64,000 bases of DNA from the NCBI GenBank assembly GCA_028023455.1, contig JAQFVV010000020.1, positions 6,805,092 through 6,869,091 of the forward strand, written 5' to 3'. Both the position numbers and the translations under genes were made by a program. Of this stretch, positions 9,862-21,317 are shown piece by piece (the stretch's first letter is position 1; the number at the start of each line of letters is the position of its first letter). The notes beneath the pieces are model-generated. The model searched no databases. It saw only the letters and a program-made list of their open reading frames with translations, and had not been told where the DNA came from. Source of the DNA: Epiperipatus broadwayi. Lineage: Eukaryota > Onychophora > Udeonychophora > Euonychophora > Peripatidae.

Positions 9862-12800
9862 ATAAAATGAAATATATATGAGAAAAAATATTTAGAATTA
9901 ATCTGAGAAATTAGTTAAGAATATATCTTTAATTTCCCCCAAAACTTGATTCACTTCCAGTCCTAGAGTTAATAATAATAATAACAAAATTTTATGGCAT
10001 TTAAAACAAATGTTGTAAATTCTTCTATATCATATGATTTTATCTTTATAATAATAATCATACAAAAAAATATCAATAGGTCAATTTTTAATACAAGAGG
10101 AAAATAAGTATTTTGCAAATATTTATTTATTATAATGTCATTTAAAATAATCTTATCAAGTTTTTATTTACTTTTGATGAACTCAATACGTATGCAATGT
10201 TTGTTTCCTGATCTTCCATGTTTAATATATTGATCAATTTCCCATCTTTACGGCTTCACATAAAAATATCAGCTAGCAAATTTTTTTGACACATTTTATT
10301 TAATTATTCTTAATAAAGGTACTATGTATAGAGGTTCTTTTTTCTTCGGTCATTCTTCTTATAATCTATTGTTTATTTCTACTTTAACTTTTTTATTTTA
10401 TGTAATTAAATATTGTGTTTTGATATAACAATAACAGATAAATCCTATAATAATAGTGGTTATAATTAAGTACTTATTTTCAATACAAAGACATTACATT
10501 TCAACAAAAAACTACATCTTTAGAAAGTCAAATAAACACCCCAAATAAATTTTTACTCAGCCATAGTAAATAAATATAAATTAAATTGAATAAAAGTCAT
10601 TTTCATGGCTAATAATTTGTGAATTAAATGAATTGCCAAAACAAGCAGCTATAGCCAATCAGAAAGCTACTTTTTCTTGTTGCCAAGCAACAATTAAAAT
10701 TCCCATAGTGACAATAGAATATGTTCCTACTGTCAGATAATTAACCTGCATTCACATTATTATTCATATTTTTTATTAACATTTAATATTTTGCTAACAA
10801 CTAGTTTAATTTATTATTCAAATTTTAAAAGTTATAAAGAAACAAAACTTTTAATTTCTTACAAATTTATTTTTTCTTTTGATTTGTTAACACGTGATTT
10901 TTTTATTTTAAAAATAAATTAAATCTTTAAAAAGATTCAGAAAGGTTACACTATATACGTAATGATGCAGAAAATTGGGGTTGAACCTGAGGTGACAGAA
11001 AACCATCATCATCCTCAAATTAATGACAAAATATAAAATTAATAATGAGAAATGAGCATGACAGATCAACACAGAACTATGTTAACTACAAGTTCATCAG
11101 CATTACACAAAAGGAATAATAATCATTCATGATCAATAAAACTCAACAGTCACTCTTGTCATTGGATTTGAAATGGGCCTTCTACAGACCAGGCAAATTA
11201 TTTAGCCCTTTCCAGCTTGGGGCAGATTATTAAAACAATAATTTGGATGCACAAGACGTAAGTGTTAATTCATAAGAATATAACAATTAAAAAATAATGC
11301 TGGGATAATAAAACATGCTGATCATCATCAAAACTCTGTCCACTTAGTACCATTAATGTACTAGTCAACTATAAACAATTTCTAAACAAATAATTAATAT
11401 GAAATGTAGTGAATGGACTTTAAAGGATATTCCCTTTCACCATCCTGCATTAGAGAAGCAATGAAATCATCAACAACTGGATGTCCATAAACACTAAATA
11501 TAAACCTCTTATATAATAGAGTGTTATGCATGAATGCAGCACAGTGAGTGAAAGCTCTATAACTGATACTGTGAGTTAGAGATATAATACAAATATATAA
11601 TATTTTAAACCTATTTTAGAATTGAATAAATTCACTGGAATAACTTTAACAATGGAATATAAATTTATTAATTAGAAGCAATAAAATGAAATTAAGATCT
11701 GCTGAGTATGCTATAAATATAAATTTTCCATTCTGATTTTGATTAATACAAAAGTAAATAAGCTATCACATTGTGATTTACAAATATAAAAAATACATAT
11801 CAGAATTGTGATAAATTATTAATACAATTCAATAATTCATTTTAATAATTTATAAAGTATGATTAATTTTAATATATATGTGTCTACATGACACTCATGT
11901 ACATAAGCCCAGACATGCTGTATAAACTGAAATTACTTATCGGAATTGTGATAAACTAATAATAAAATTGAATTCTTTTTTTAACAATACCTAAGTACAC
12001 ACTTAAATGTATATATACAAATATAGATAATCTGGCTTAAAACTATTAACTATTCTCATTTTTTGTTGTTGTAAATAAACATTTTTCTTTAAACAAAAAT
12101 GTTTTATTATTTGGAAAGTATTATTTAAAATTCAGGTGCTTGTAGCCTCATTTTCAATATTGAAAACAAAAGAATCTTGGAGGTTTCCTCTCTTTTTAAT
12201 AATATTGGAGATAAATAATTTTCTAGACACAAATTCATTTATTATTTTCTTTCCTTGTTTTATTTTTAGTTGACAAAAGTAATTTATTTATAATGTGTTA
12301 ATTAGAAATTTTAACTGTCATTTTCAAGAAATTATTTAAAATATTATTTTCAATATATAGCAATTTTACTCACCAGATGTCCTTTATATATATCCAACAT
12401 GGTACTTTTATTTGTGCTTCTCTACATATAGACAAAATAGTATTTATATTAACTACTTCAGCAATTTAATGAAATCACTGGGTAAACTAGCCCCTTCTAA
12501 ACTGTAGACTGTCTTATTGTTATTTTTGGGAAAGGTATAATCTGGTAACTGTTGAAATATATACAGTTAGTTTTATTTAGTCTAGAATTTGATAGACTTC
12601 AGTCACACCATCTAATGCACAATGTATATAAGATAATGAATCACAGAAAATAGAACCTTTGCTGCCATGTAAATCAAAACTTTTTCATTGTAGCACTAGC
12701 AACAATAGGTGGATGCCCAGTTTTTTGCCTTCAGTTCTAACTTCATAGTTATCATGATGTCATACTGTAAAACTCTCATCTAATCTTTTTATAGTCAGGG

Positions 12801-13178
12801 ATTAAAAGTAAATTTTCTTTATCTTGAGTGAAAAAAGTTGATGACTCATTTCAATTCATATTAACCCTTTCAAAAACAACTTTGTAGGATTTTTATCAAA
12901 ATATGTTATACAAGCTTTAATTTTTTTTTAATCTAATCAAAATAGATAGTGGAATTTTATAATTATCAGCAAATCTATTGTAACATAAAAACATGCTTGT
13001 TTTAATTTCACAACCAGAATTAATAAAATGTTAATTAGACATCTTTTTAGATATTTATTTTTAAATTCCAAATTAGTTAATCCTTAACTGACCAGCCTAA
13101 TGTATATACATGCACACACATTACTATGTTGTTATATCCATGAGACACATAATTGTTCCAATATATGCATGCACACAA
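9862..13178. other. A+T-rich stretch without recognisable gene
   Basis: I read both strands for transposase, RT and zinc-finger motifs and found none. A slightly less A+T-rich part at 10960-11240 contains a B-box-like GGTTCAACCCC on the minus strand near 10980, not enough to call a SINE. No large inverted repeat was noticed. Confidence 0.5.
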
Positions 13179-13834
13179 GGGAGTCAAAAATTATTCACAT
13201 TCTGGTTCTAGAATTTATTTTAATCAACATTCAGGAAAGATAAATATATCATTTTGAGCTATAGTCTTTTTGCTTTTAAATACACTTTGTTCATCTGTCA
13301 AACACCTTCTGTATTCCTCCACTAAAAATTATTTTAGGCTGAAGTGTGAACCATGAATGTATAAATCTTCACTTCTCACCAAATTCAAATCATTTTGTAG
13401 GGTTTATTTCAGGGTTTCAAATAGGTGTTTAACGAAGCAAGATCATGACTATAAGGAAGAGATTCCAACATCTGAAAACAATGTTTTTGGAGAGTGCCAA
13501 TAATGTGGCCTGCAGAGTAAAGACAATAATAGAATAGCATTGGACCACAGTCCTCTGACTTTGTCAAACTTTAGATTTCAGCTTTTTTAATAAGCATTAA
13601 TTTAAAAAAATACTATTGATGGTAGAACCTTTTTTTTGATAATACTTCTATATTGCCCCCCCCCCCCAAGTATGGATAATTTTTAATCACCGAACAATAC
13701 AATACTCTTGAATAACAACTTTTTGCATTTTGCACAAAATTTTAAACTTCAGCTCTTCAGCAAAAATTTCACTATAACAAATATTGTTGATTGTTGAACT
13801 GGCCCCAAGGGCGCAGATAATTTTGGACTCACCC
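13179..13834 (-). mobile_element. mariner-like transposon relic
   Basis: The ends resemble each other in inverted orientation: GGGAGTCAAAAATTATTCAC at 13179 versus GGGTGAGTCCAAAATTATCT read from 13834 on the minus strand. Between them, minus-strand frames give ESLPYSHDLASLNTYLKP, recalling the LP.PYSPDLAP.D..LF motif around the third catalytic Asp of Tc1/mariner transposases, followed by QNDIFIFPEC-like remnants. Frames are broken many times, and a (C)13 run at about 13656 adds slippage. The element is far shorter than a full mariner (about 1.3 kb), so part is deleted. The superfamily call is moderately safe; subfamily is unknown. Confidence 0.55.
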
Positions 13835-14149
13835 TCATGTAATAGTAAAATTTATGAAAATGGCATTTGTTATAAATCCTATTATCTATACAGAATGTAA
13901 ATATATACACTATATGTACCTTATGTTGATCCAAACTCAAATGTATTAGTAAACACTGTTATATAAATTTAGAAATGTTTTCGAGTACATACACACATTT
14001 TCTTTTAATAATAAGTTGTTTCTATCAAAATCACTCCATCAAAGTGTAATTCGATGGTAATAAATATGTAATTAAGTTTTGATGAAGCACTTTTTAATTG
14101 AATAGTTATAAATATAAATATTTTGATTGATTAATACAGAGAAAACTAT

Positions 14150-15585
14150 AATGAATAAACAAGACATTTATTTTCTTATATAGCGCGATGTTTTTGTTCT
14201 ATAATCTATAATATTAATAAGCCAATAAGCTGATATACACATGCACTTTGCAGATGTCACTGTATAAATGAATACTCCCACTTTTTCAAACCCAAGATAA
14301 AGTCTTTAAGAAAATATAGAATGAATCCACCTATATTTTCGACCCAACCATATATGTATGGGCGAATCTGAAGTGTTTGAAATAAAGAGCATGAAGTTAT
14401 TAATTGATCACTTTAAATTACTTTTCTACATCGTAAATGAATGATGCCAATAAAAGTCTAGAATTTACGTTATGTCATTCTTATAATTAAACATATGTAA
14501 ACAAAACATTTATTTTCTTATATAGCGCGATGTTTTTGTTCTATAATCTATAATATTAATAAGCCAATAAGCTGATATACACATGCGCTTTGCAGATGTC
14601 ACTATATAAATGAATACTCCCACTTTTTCAAACCCAGGCATCATTCATTTACAATGTAGAAAAGTAATTTAAAGTGATCAATGAATAACTTCACGCTCTT
14701 TATTTCAAACACTTCAGATTTGCCCATACATATACGGTTGGGTCGAAAATATAGGTGGATTCATTCTATATTTTTTTAAAGACTTTATCTTGGGTTTGAA
14801 AAAGTGGGAGTATTCATTTATATAGTGACATCTGCAAAGCGCATGTGTATACCAGCTTATTGGTTTATTAATATTATAGATTATAGAACAACAACATCGC
14901 GCTATATAAGAAAATAAATGCCTTGTTTACATATGCTTAATTATAAGAATGACGTATCGTATCGTAAATTCTAGAAATTTCATTGGCGTCATTCACTTAC
15001 GATGTAGAAAAGTAATTTAAAGTGATCAATTAATAACTTCACACTCTTCATTTCAAACACTTCAGATTCGCCCAGACATATAAAGTTGGGTCGAAAATAT
15101 AGGTGGATTCATTCTATATTTTCTTAAAGACTTTATCTTGGGTTTGAAAAAGTGGGAGTATTCATTTATATAGTGACATCTGCAAAGCGCATGTGTATAT
15201 CAGCTTACTGGCTTATTAATATTATAGATTATAGAACAAAAACATCGCACTATATAAGAAAATAAATGTCTTGTTTACATATGTTTAATTATAAGAATGA
15301 CGTATCGTATCGTAAATTCTAGAAATTTCATTGGCGTCATTCATTTACGATGTAGAAAAGTAATTTAAAGTGATCAATTAATAACTTCACGCTCTTTATT
15401 TCAAACACTTCAGATTTTCCCATACATATACGGTTGGGTCGAAAATATAGATGGATTTATTATATATTTTCTTAAAGACTTTATCTTGTGTTTGAAAAAG
15501 TGGGAGTATTTATTTATACAGTGACATCTGCAAAGCGCATGTGTATATCAGCTTATTGGCTTATTAATATTATAGATTATAATGA
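14150..15585. repeat. F5 head-to-head array of 342-349 bp units
   Basis: The right part is a direct tandem array. CATTCATTTACAATGTAGAA or its variant begins near 14641, 14989 and 15338, giving units of 348 and 349 bp in about 2.7 copies. The left part (14150-14637) is the same unit inverted, again more than one unit long (ACATTTATTTTC at 14164 and 14506, 342 bp). The turn-around is at about 14637. Individual copies differ by only a few percent. Shared words CTTCACGCTC and GGTGGATTCATTC tie it to the 24.1-25.0 kb array. No hammerhead core (CUGANGA with GAAA) or protein frame was found. Confidence 0.85.
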
Positions 15586-16596
15586 ATAAAGTAAAGTATT
15601 CATCTGAATTAAATCGTATCAAAGTACTCATATAGATTAGTTAACAGAAAAAAAGTTAGGATGGTCGCAAATAAATATTTCATAAATTCTTTTATTAATA
15701 TAACTAGTAATAGGAGCATTATATTTATTAAACATTTTAAAAATGATTTTATGAGAAAATATAGTTCATAAAAATATTTAAATGCAGTCCAAATTTAAAT
15801 AAGATTTCTTAAGTCATAGTTTCTAGCATTGCTAAATACGAAACAATAGAATAAAATAAAATAGAAATTAATAAAGTTAGAATCTAATATAAAATTTGCA
15901 GTTGGGAGAAAAAAAGCTAAATTGTGAAATACATTTTCAAGGTATAGATCTTCAAATTTAGATTAATTTATATAGAGTTACATTGAAAATAGAACTTATT
16001 ATTTTATAATTTGAACTTGTTGTGATTTAATGTTTAATAACTGATATTTAGTGCTTACTTTTATATTTAAGCAGGGGATAATAATTTGTAAATATGATTT
16101 ATCTATAACTAAAAAATGTTATTTGAAATGGTCATATTTGTTCAATGGGTATGCTGAAACTATATAGTTTCTCATTCTTGATCCATACAGTTTACATTCT
16201 ACATTTGAATTAATTGCAATAGTTGGCATTAATAATCATGGATTACTGGATATTAGTGTCAACAAAATGCTTAGAACTGTTTTATGGATAGTGGCAGTGT
16301 TTTATTAAGAATACAGGACTGCACATGAATAGCCTCAAAGCAGATTAGAGTATCCCTGTTATTCTAGCATTTGTAAATTAAGTATTAAATAATTAATCTG
16401 TGTTTACTTAAGTATATTTTTTTATTAAACTTACTATGTGTAAAATCATAAGGATTATAAGATCTTAATGCATATATTAGATTAAGATAAAAGTATACAA
16501 ATTTCAAAATTTTTAATCTTGGCAATTCTTTTCTAAAATGCCATCATATTGCAATTATCCACTCATGTAAATGTTCTCACTATAAATGAATTTAAA
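15586..16596. other. A+T-rich stretch without recognisable gene
   Basis: Nothing beyond A/T-rich words was recognised on either strand. Confidence 0.5.
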
Positions 16597-16725
16597 CCAC
16601 TAAACATCACATGATCACCATCTCTTATACTAGCACATAATTGTTATTAAACAAGGCAAAACTCTCTCCATACAGTAGTGCCACCCTACTGTATGGAGAG
16701 AGTTTTGCTTTGTTTATAAATGAAT
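16597..16725. repeat. short F1 foldback without ribozyme
   Basis: The left side has the F1 end (AAACATCACATGATCACCAT). CAAAACTCTCTCCATACAGT is followed within a few bases by its reverse complement, making a perfect hairpin that ends GAGAGTTTTGCTTTGTTT. The ribozyme-bearing middle of F1 is missing, so this is a deletion derivative or an insertion whose dimer junction fell very close to the end. Confidence 0.75.
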
Positions 16726-17000
16726 TTCATTAACAATTTTCACTCATTAGATAAGATAGAGGCATTAAATACCTGGATTTCCCTAACTGTGTTGACAGTT
16801 TGATAGTGTTCCATTACTATATTCTTTTACATGTTAGGGACTGGTTTTTATTTACTTTTAATACTCTGCTTAAGGATGAATAATCATAGTATTAAATGAA
16901 ATAAATACTAAAAATAGATATACAGATATTAGTGTTTTTGTGCATCTTAATGACATAAGAGCCCTAAATTTAAAAATCTAAAAAGAATTATATTTTTTAG

Positions 17001-17232
17001 AATAAACATCACATGATCACTATTTCTTATGCTTGCTCTTAACTGTTATTAAAGCAGACAAAACTCTCTATATGTATTGCCACTCAGTGCAAGCCAGAGA
17101 AATCAATGGATGCCAGAAGCTAGTGTCTACTCATCCAATATTCCAGACTAGTTTCTGGCTTGTGGCCTTTGTCAGTGAGGAGCCTTGGATCTGAGAGCAC
17201 TGCACCTAGTATGGAGTTTTGACTGTTTATTA
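17001..17232 (-). repeat. F1 single-arm copy
   Basis: The sequence follows the F1 left arm from AATAAACATCACATGATCAC to the ATCTGAGAGCACTGCACCTA region but has no inverted partner. It carries a degenerate hammerhead-like motif at 17133-17190 (minus): the first core box reads CUGACAA, so the essential G8 is lost, while GAAA, CUAG and the UUGGAU/AUCCAA outer stem are present. Confidence 0.7.
17133..17190 (-). ncRNA. degenerate hammerhead-like motif, F1
   Basis: The 58-nt motif has the F1 layout but CUGACAA instead of CUGANGA and one base lost in the 3' strand of stem I (UGGAAUAUUGG). It is predicted inactive and listed to document the family. Confidence 0.4.
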
Positions 17233-17574
17233 AAATAAGGAGGACAATAGAAAATTCCCTCTAATAATGATCAAGTATAATCACTTGATCATAAAATCTT
17301 ATTCACATAATTACCCAACCTGCTTTTGAACAAAAAAACTTAATAGATGTATATATTAGCATTCACAAGAAATAAATGTATCAATAATCAAATAAAGCAG
17401 CATTAAAATATCTTATTTAGAATGTATATGTTAAAGAATATCTAATGACTCAATATGCGTATGTCAAAATTAACCATGGTTGTAAATCACATTTTAATAT
17501 AAAGTTTTTTTTATTAAGGAAAAAACATACAATTACAGCATGAAACTTTTCATTTATAATCATTACTAATTGTT

Positions 17575-17925
17575 CATTTATAGCTTGGCTCGGATCTTCA
17601 GAATAGGAGGCTCATTGTCTAGTAGTAAAATTTGCACCCAAGTATCAACATAGAGACTCTCAGACACTAGTAGCCATCTCTATTTTTTAGCCTGTCTACA
17701 GTTTTTCTATACCCTGACCATGGTTCTAGACTGTCCTGTCTAAAGATGAACCTATTTCTCATTAGCCACATGGCATATAGTAAAAATATTGCCATTCTTA
17801 TTTTGGTGTACTTGCCATTCTTTAGAGCTTCACTTATTAACAAGATGTTCTTATCAGAGGTCATAACTCTTGCTGTGATTTCATGCCTTATTTGTGCTAG
17901 ATGAGAGCAATTAAAAAATATGTTT
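17575..17925 (-). pseudogene. 3' fragment of a second LINE family (zinc-finger-like C-terminus)
   Basis: On the minus strand, upstream of and within the open frame at 17667-17864, the translation reads FFNCSHLAQIRHEI and then LLYAMWLMRNRFIFRQ. The pattern (L)FF.C.H....W..I followed by W..RN..IF resembles the C-terminal zinc-binding and RNase-H-proximal region of several non-LTR retrotransposon ORFs. A frameshift near 17660 moves the frame to a stretch reading VSESLYVDTWVQILL. The fragment has no start codon context and no RT motifs, so it is a 5'-truncated, dead copy. The family is uncertain. Confidence 0.45.
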
Positions 17926-19254
17926 GATTAATATAAACAGTTTAATTAGGAAAAATAAGACTAATAGCAAAACTTTTAGCAGTTATCAAAATTGTACATT
18001 GTAGTGAGATTAAATGTCTCTATTTCTAAGTAGATAATTAACTCAGAAAATAAAGCTTGATTATTGAAAAGTAGTTTGTTACTGTTTATAAGCCACTTAA
18101 TTCATTTATTATTTTGAGTTTTATAATTAATGAACTCTGATGCCTGGGTTTACAATATCAAATACCTTCCAGGTTCTTCTCTATCACTTCTGGCCTTTAA
18201 ACATCATGTAAACTTCCAAATAACTATTTGATTAAATTTCAAGTTTTTAGCATCATTAAAAAGTATAATGACACTTTATTAATTAATTTATAGTTGCCTT
18301 TAGCATATAAAAGCGATTTACCCGCTGACAAAGAAGCTGCAAAAACCAAAAACAATTAAATGGGCCGAGCGCTTTCGAGATTTTCCCTCATATTCATGGC
18401 CAACATAAGTAATAAATCATTTATGTAGTATTGTTAACTAATAAAATATGCAAATGTAAATGCAAATTAGTTTGTCCATTTTTTCGAGATAGAAAAGCAC
18501 GTGTCGCGTCTATTGATGGAATTGTTGTCACTGATAATAAAATACGTTAAAAGTATAACTATAAACAACATAGATACTCATTTAAAGACAAAATAGAAAA
18601 TAAAAAAACAGCAATATATTTTGGACAACTTTTTAAATACGTTTTAGAGTCTGCAAATTATTTTTTTGCCCAACTTTTAAGTGCTTAAATTATTTTAATG
18701 TTTGTATAAATGACTGTAATGAAATAAATATTGTAAACTCATTTTGGAGTGAAGTTTAAGTTGACAATATTGGTTATCTTAATAGAATATTAATTTTCTG
18801 AAAACGTTTTGAAGCTTTAAGTTTTTTTAACATACGAGTTAGACAAACCACTCGACTGTTTCAAGTGCTAAGTGATGTGAAACTGAGCAAGCAAACACTT
18901 TTATTAACCTAAAAAATTGCTTTCAATCAAGACAATAACTTAAAAAATTACATTATAATTCTATATGTAATTGCAAATTTTAAACCTCTACTTAATTTTA
19001 TTCACAGTAATAATATAGTACTTGACAAATATGTTGTATGTGAATAAAGCTAAATTTAATAAATAAAAGAGTATGTCTGTCTTTCATTTTTTATAAACAG
19101 ACACTACTTGCTTATATATATCACAGATATATCTATGTAATGATTTTTAAGCTAATCAATGATAGAATAACTGTGTACAAAGTGCTATTTTCAAAACAGT
19201 GATATTTTGACATTACATATCACCCCCTTAAAAATAACTTATTTGAACATTAAA
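17926..19254. other. A+T-rich stretch without recognisable gene
   Basis: The only notable piece is 18353-18401, whose minus strand (GGCCATGAATATGAGGG...AAAGCGCTCGGCCC) is a diverged relative of the small F8 repeat at 44572 and 52795. Nothing coding is seen. Confidence 0.5.
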
Positions 19255-19387
19255 ATTTTAGGGTTATATTATAACATTAAAATTACAAAAAAAGTCAAAT
19301 CAGATGTCACATGACCTAATTTAATAAGCTTGCATTTACAAATGTTATATATAGAGCTCACAAAATTAGCTCTTAACTAACTTTGTG

Positions 19388-19450
19388 GAATATCCCCAAC
19401 TCCAGACCAGTTTCTGCTACTGGCATCATCAGTGAGGTACTAAGATATTC
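19388..19450 (-). ncRNA. hammerhead ribozyme-like motif, F2 family (best copy)
   Basis: Minus strand, 63 nt: outer stem I strand GAAUAU, internal loop, ACCUCA, core CUGAUGA, hairpin UGC-CAGUA-GCA, GAAA, CUGG, UC, then UGGAGU and the closing AUAUUC. Core boxes and the GUC cleavage step are intact. Helix II pairs fully and, unlike in F1 and F4, also at the 10.1-11.1 position (U-A). Stem I has one C-A mismatch in its inner half; the outer six pairs are perfect. Helix III is only a C-G pair, or a CUGG/CUGG duplex in a dimer. Confidence 0.6.
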
Positions 19451-19610
19451 AAGCAATAGATTAAAAATACCAGGACAAGGCCAGCACTTTATCTAATGTA
19501 TAACTATTAAATCGAAAATCTGAAAATTTCAGACCTCCACATGTATTCCAATCCAGCTTATACATTAAATAAAGTGCTGGGCTTGACCTGGTATTTTTAA
19601 TCTAATGCTT

Positions 19611-19674
19611 GAATATTCTAGCACCTCACTACAGATGCCAGTAGCAGAAAACCAGTCTGGGGTTGGAGATATTC
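19611..19674 (+). ncRNA. degenerate hammerhead-like motif, F2 right arm
   Basis: This is the mirror partner of the motif at 19388. The outer GAAUAU/AUAUUC stem and helix II (UGC-CAGUA-GCA) are kept. The core box is changed to CTACAGA and an extra A follows GAAA, so it is predicted inactive. Confidence 0.45.
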
Positions 19675-20435
19675 TGCAAAGCTTGTTAAAAGCTTATTTT
19701 GTGAGCTCTATATATAATATTATAACATTGAATAATCCTTATACCATTAAAATCCAAATCCAAATTGTCATTATGAGCAATCCCTTTTTTGTGAACATGA
19801 TAATTCCTGAAGGGAAAAAAAAGAATATTTACATTAAAATGCAATAATGGCTGCTTTAATTAAAGAAAGAATACAGACTATATAGAATATTATAAAAAGC
19901 TATAGTTAAACAAGTTAATAAAGATATTTACAAAAAAAGTTTGCAAATAGAGTGCATGTGTGTATATGTATATATTCATAATAATTGTGTTTACTTAAAT
20001 TAAGATATAAATTAAACTACTGCATGAAAGTTATTAACAATATACTGAAATGAATAATGTTTTATTCATTTCACTATCAGACATGTAATCTTGTACATGT
20101 TATCATGAGGATAACTTGTAAATGTAGCAGTTCAAAAGTTTAAAGAAAACTATATAAAATAGAAGAAGCATCTTAAAGTATTAAAAGTAATAATAATAAT
20201 AGGTTATGTTAAAACATTAGAATAAATTATTACATGTCATATTTTTAAATAATACTAAATAATATAATGGGTTTGATTAATATAAATTTAAGAGGCATAA
20301 TAAATTATGTAAACTATGTTAAAACTGCTCTTATCAAAGATTAAAAGATTACACATTCATATAATTAAAATAAAATGAGATCATAAAGGTGTTGAAAATA
20401 AGAGCTTATCAAGATGTCATAAATAAAAGGCCAAT

Positions 20436-20461
20436 AATATATATATATATATATATATATA
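20436..20461. repeat. (AT)n microsatellite
   Basis: About 13 uninterrupted AT units. Confidence 0.95.
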
Positions 20462-20979
20462 GTCAGTTTTTCTTGATGACCAATAAAAAAGAAAAAAAAC
20501 CATTGATTGTCTGAAATATTACCTGGACCGTTTATATAAATCTGACCAAGATATTTAGAAGAAATCTCTACTCATAATCAAGAAAAAATGTTAAATCTCA
20601 ATTTTCAAAGCAGGAGATTGATAAAAGAGATTATAGCATCTTGTAAAGAAAGGAACATGATTATAAATGGAATCAATTAATACGTGATATTGTGGGAGAA
20701 ATACTAGTCTTCAACAAATCTTCATAACAAATTATTCTAACTACAAAATTTTATGCTATATAAGTTTAAAAAAATGGTCATTGATTTGAATGTTACTCTA
20801 ACATATTAATCATTTTTAAGTTTTATTTTAAATCTCTTAGCACAGTGATGGCTCACATTTACACATGCGTGCCAAAAATTTCCAAAAAATATTTATTGAA
20901 TGATTGGCATGCCATACACTTATTAAATAAAAATATAAACAACTCAATTATTGCAATTTTCTACAAGTTTATAAAACAA

Positions 20980-21171
<192 letters not shown>

Positions 21172-21317
21172 TAAACAAAATTTCTAAATAAGCTAAATAC
21201 AAGTGAATGATATTTACTTAGAAGAGCACACGTTGAATAAAATACAATAGTAAAAAATGAATAGTAATTAAAACAAAATTTTTGGAAATAAACATATAAA
21301 ATCAACATAAACAGATA

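Larger units (their letters stand above)
19255..19760. repeat. F2 foldback repeat with paired hammerhead-like motifs
   Basis: The arms mirror each other around about 19540: TATATAGAGCTCACAAAATT at 19348 versus its complement at 19700-19720, and CCAGTTTCTGCTACTGGC at 19408 versus GCCAGTAGCAGAAAACCAG at 19637. The F2 relative at 31.1 kb shows a unit of 371 bp. F2 differs from F1 over most of its length but shares the short core around the ribozyme. The 80-codon plus-strand open frame at 19605-19847 runs across this repeat and is not a gene. Confidence 0.8.

Noticed and set aside
9470-9862. 130-codon minus-strand open frame
   Set aside because: Antisense to the LINE C-terminal block; shadow frame.
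14360-14400. CTGAAGTGTTTGAAATAAAG in F5 as a possible hammerhead
   Set aside because: CUGAAGU lacks A9, there is no helix II, and the related F6 copies do not conserve either box.
14150-15585. CRISPR array
   Set aside because: The repeat unit is about 348 bp with no short repeat/spacer alternation, and the DNA is clearly eukaryotic.
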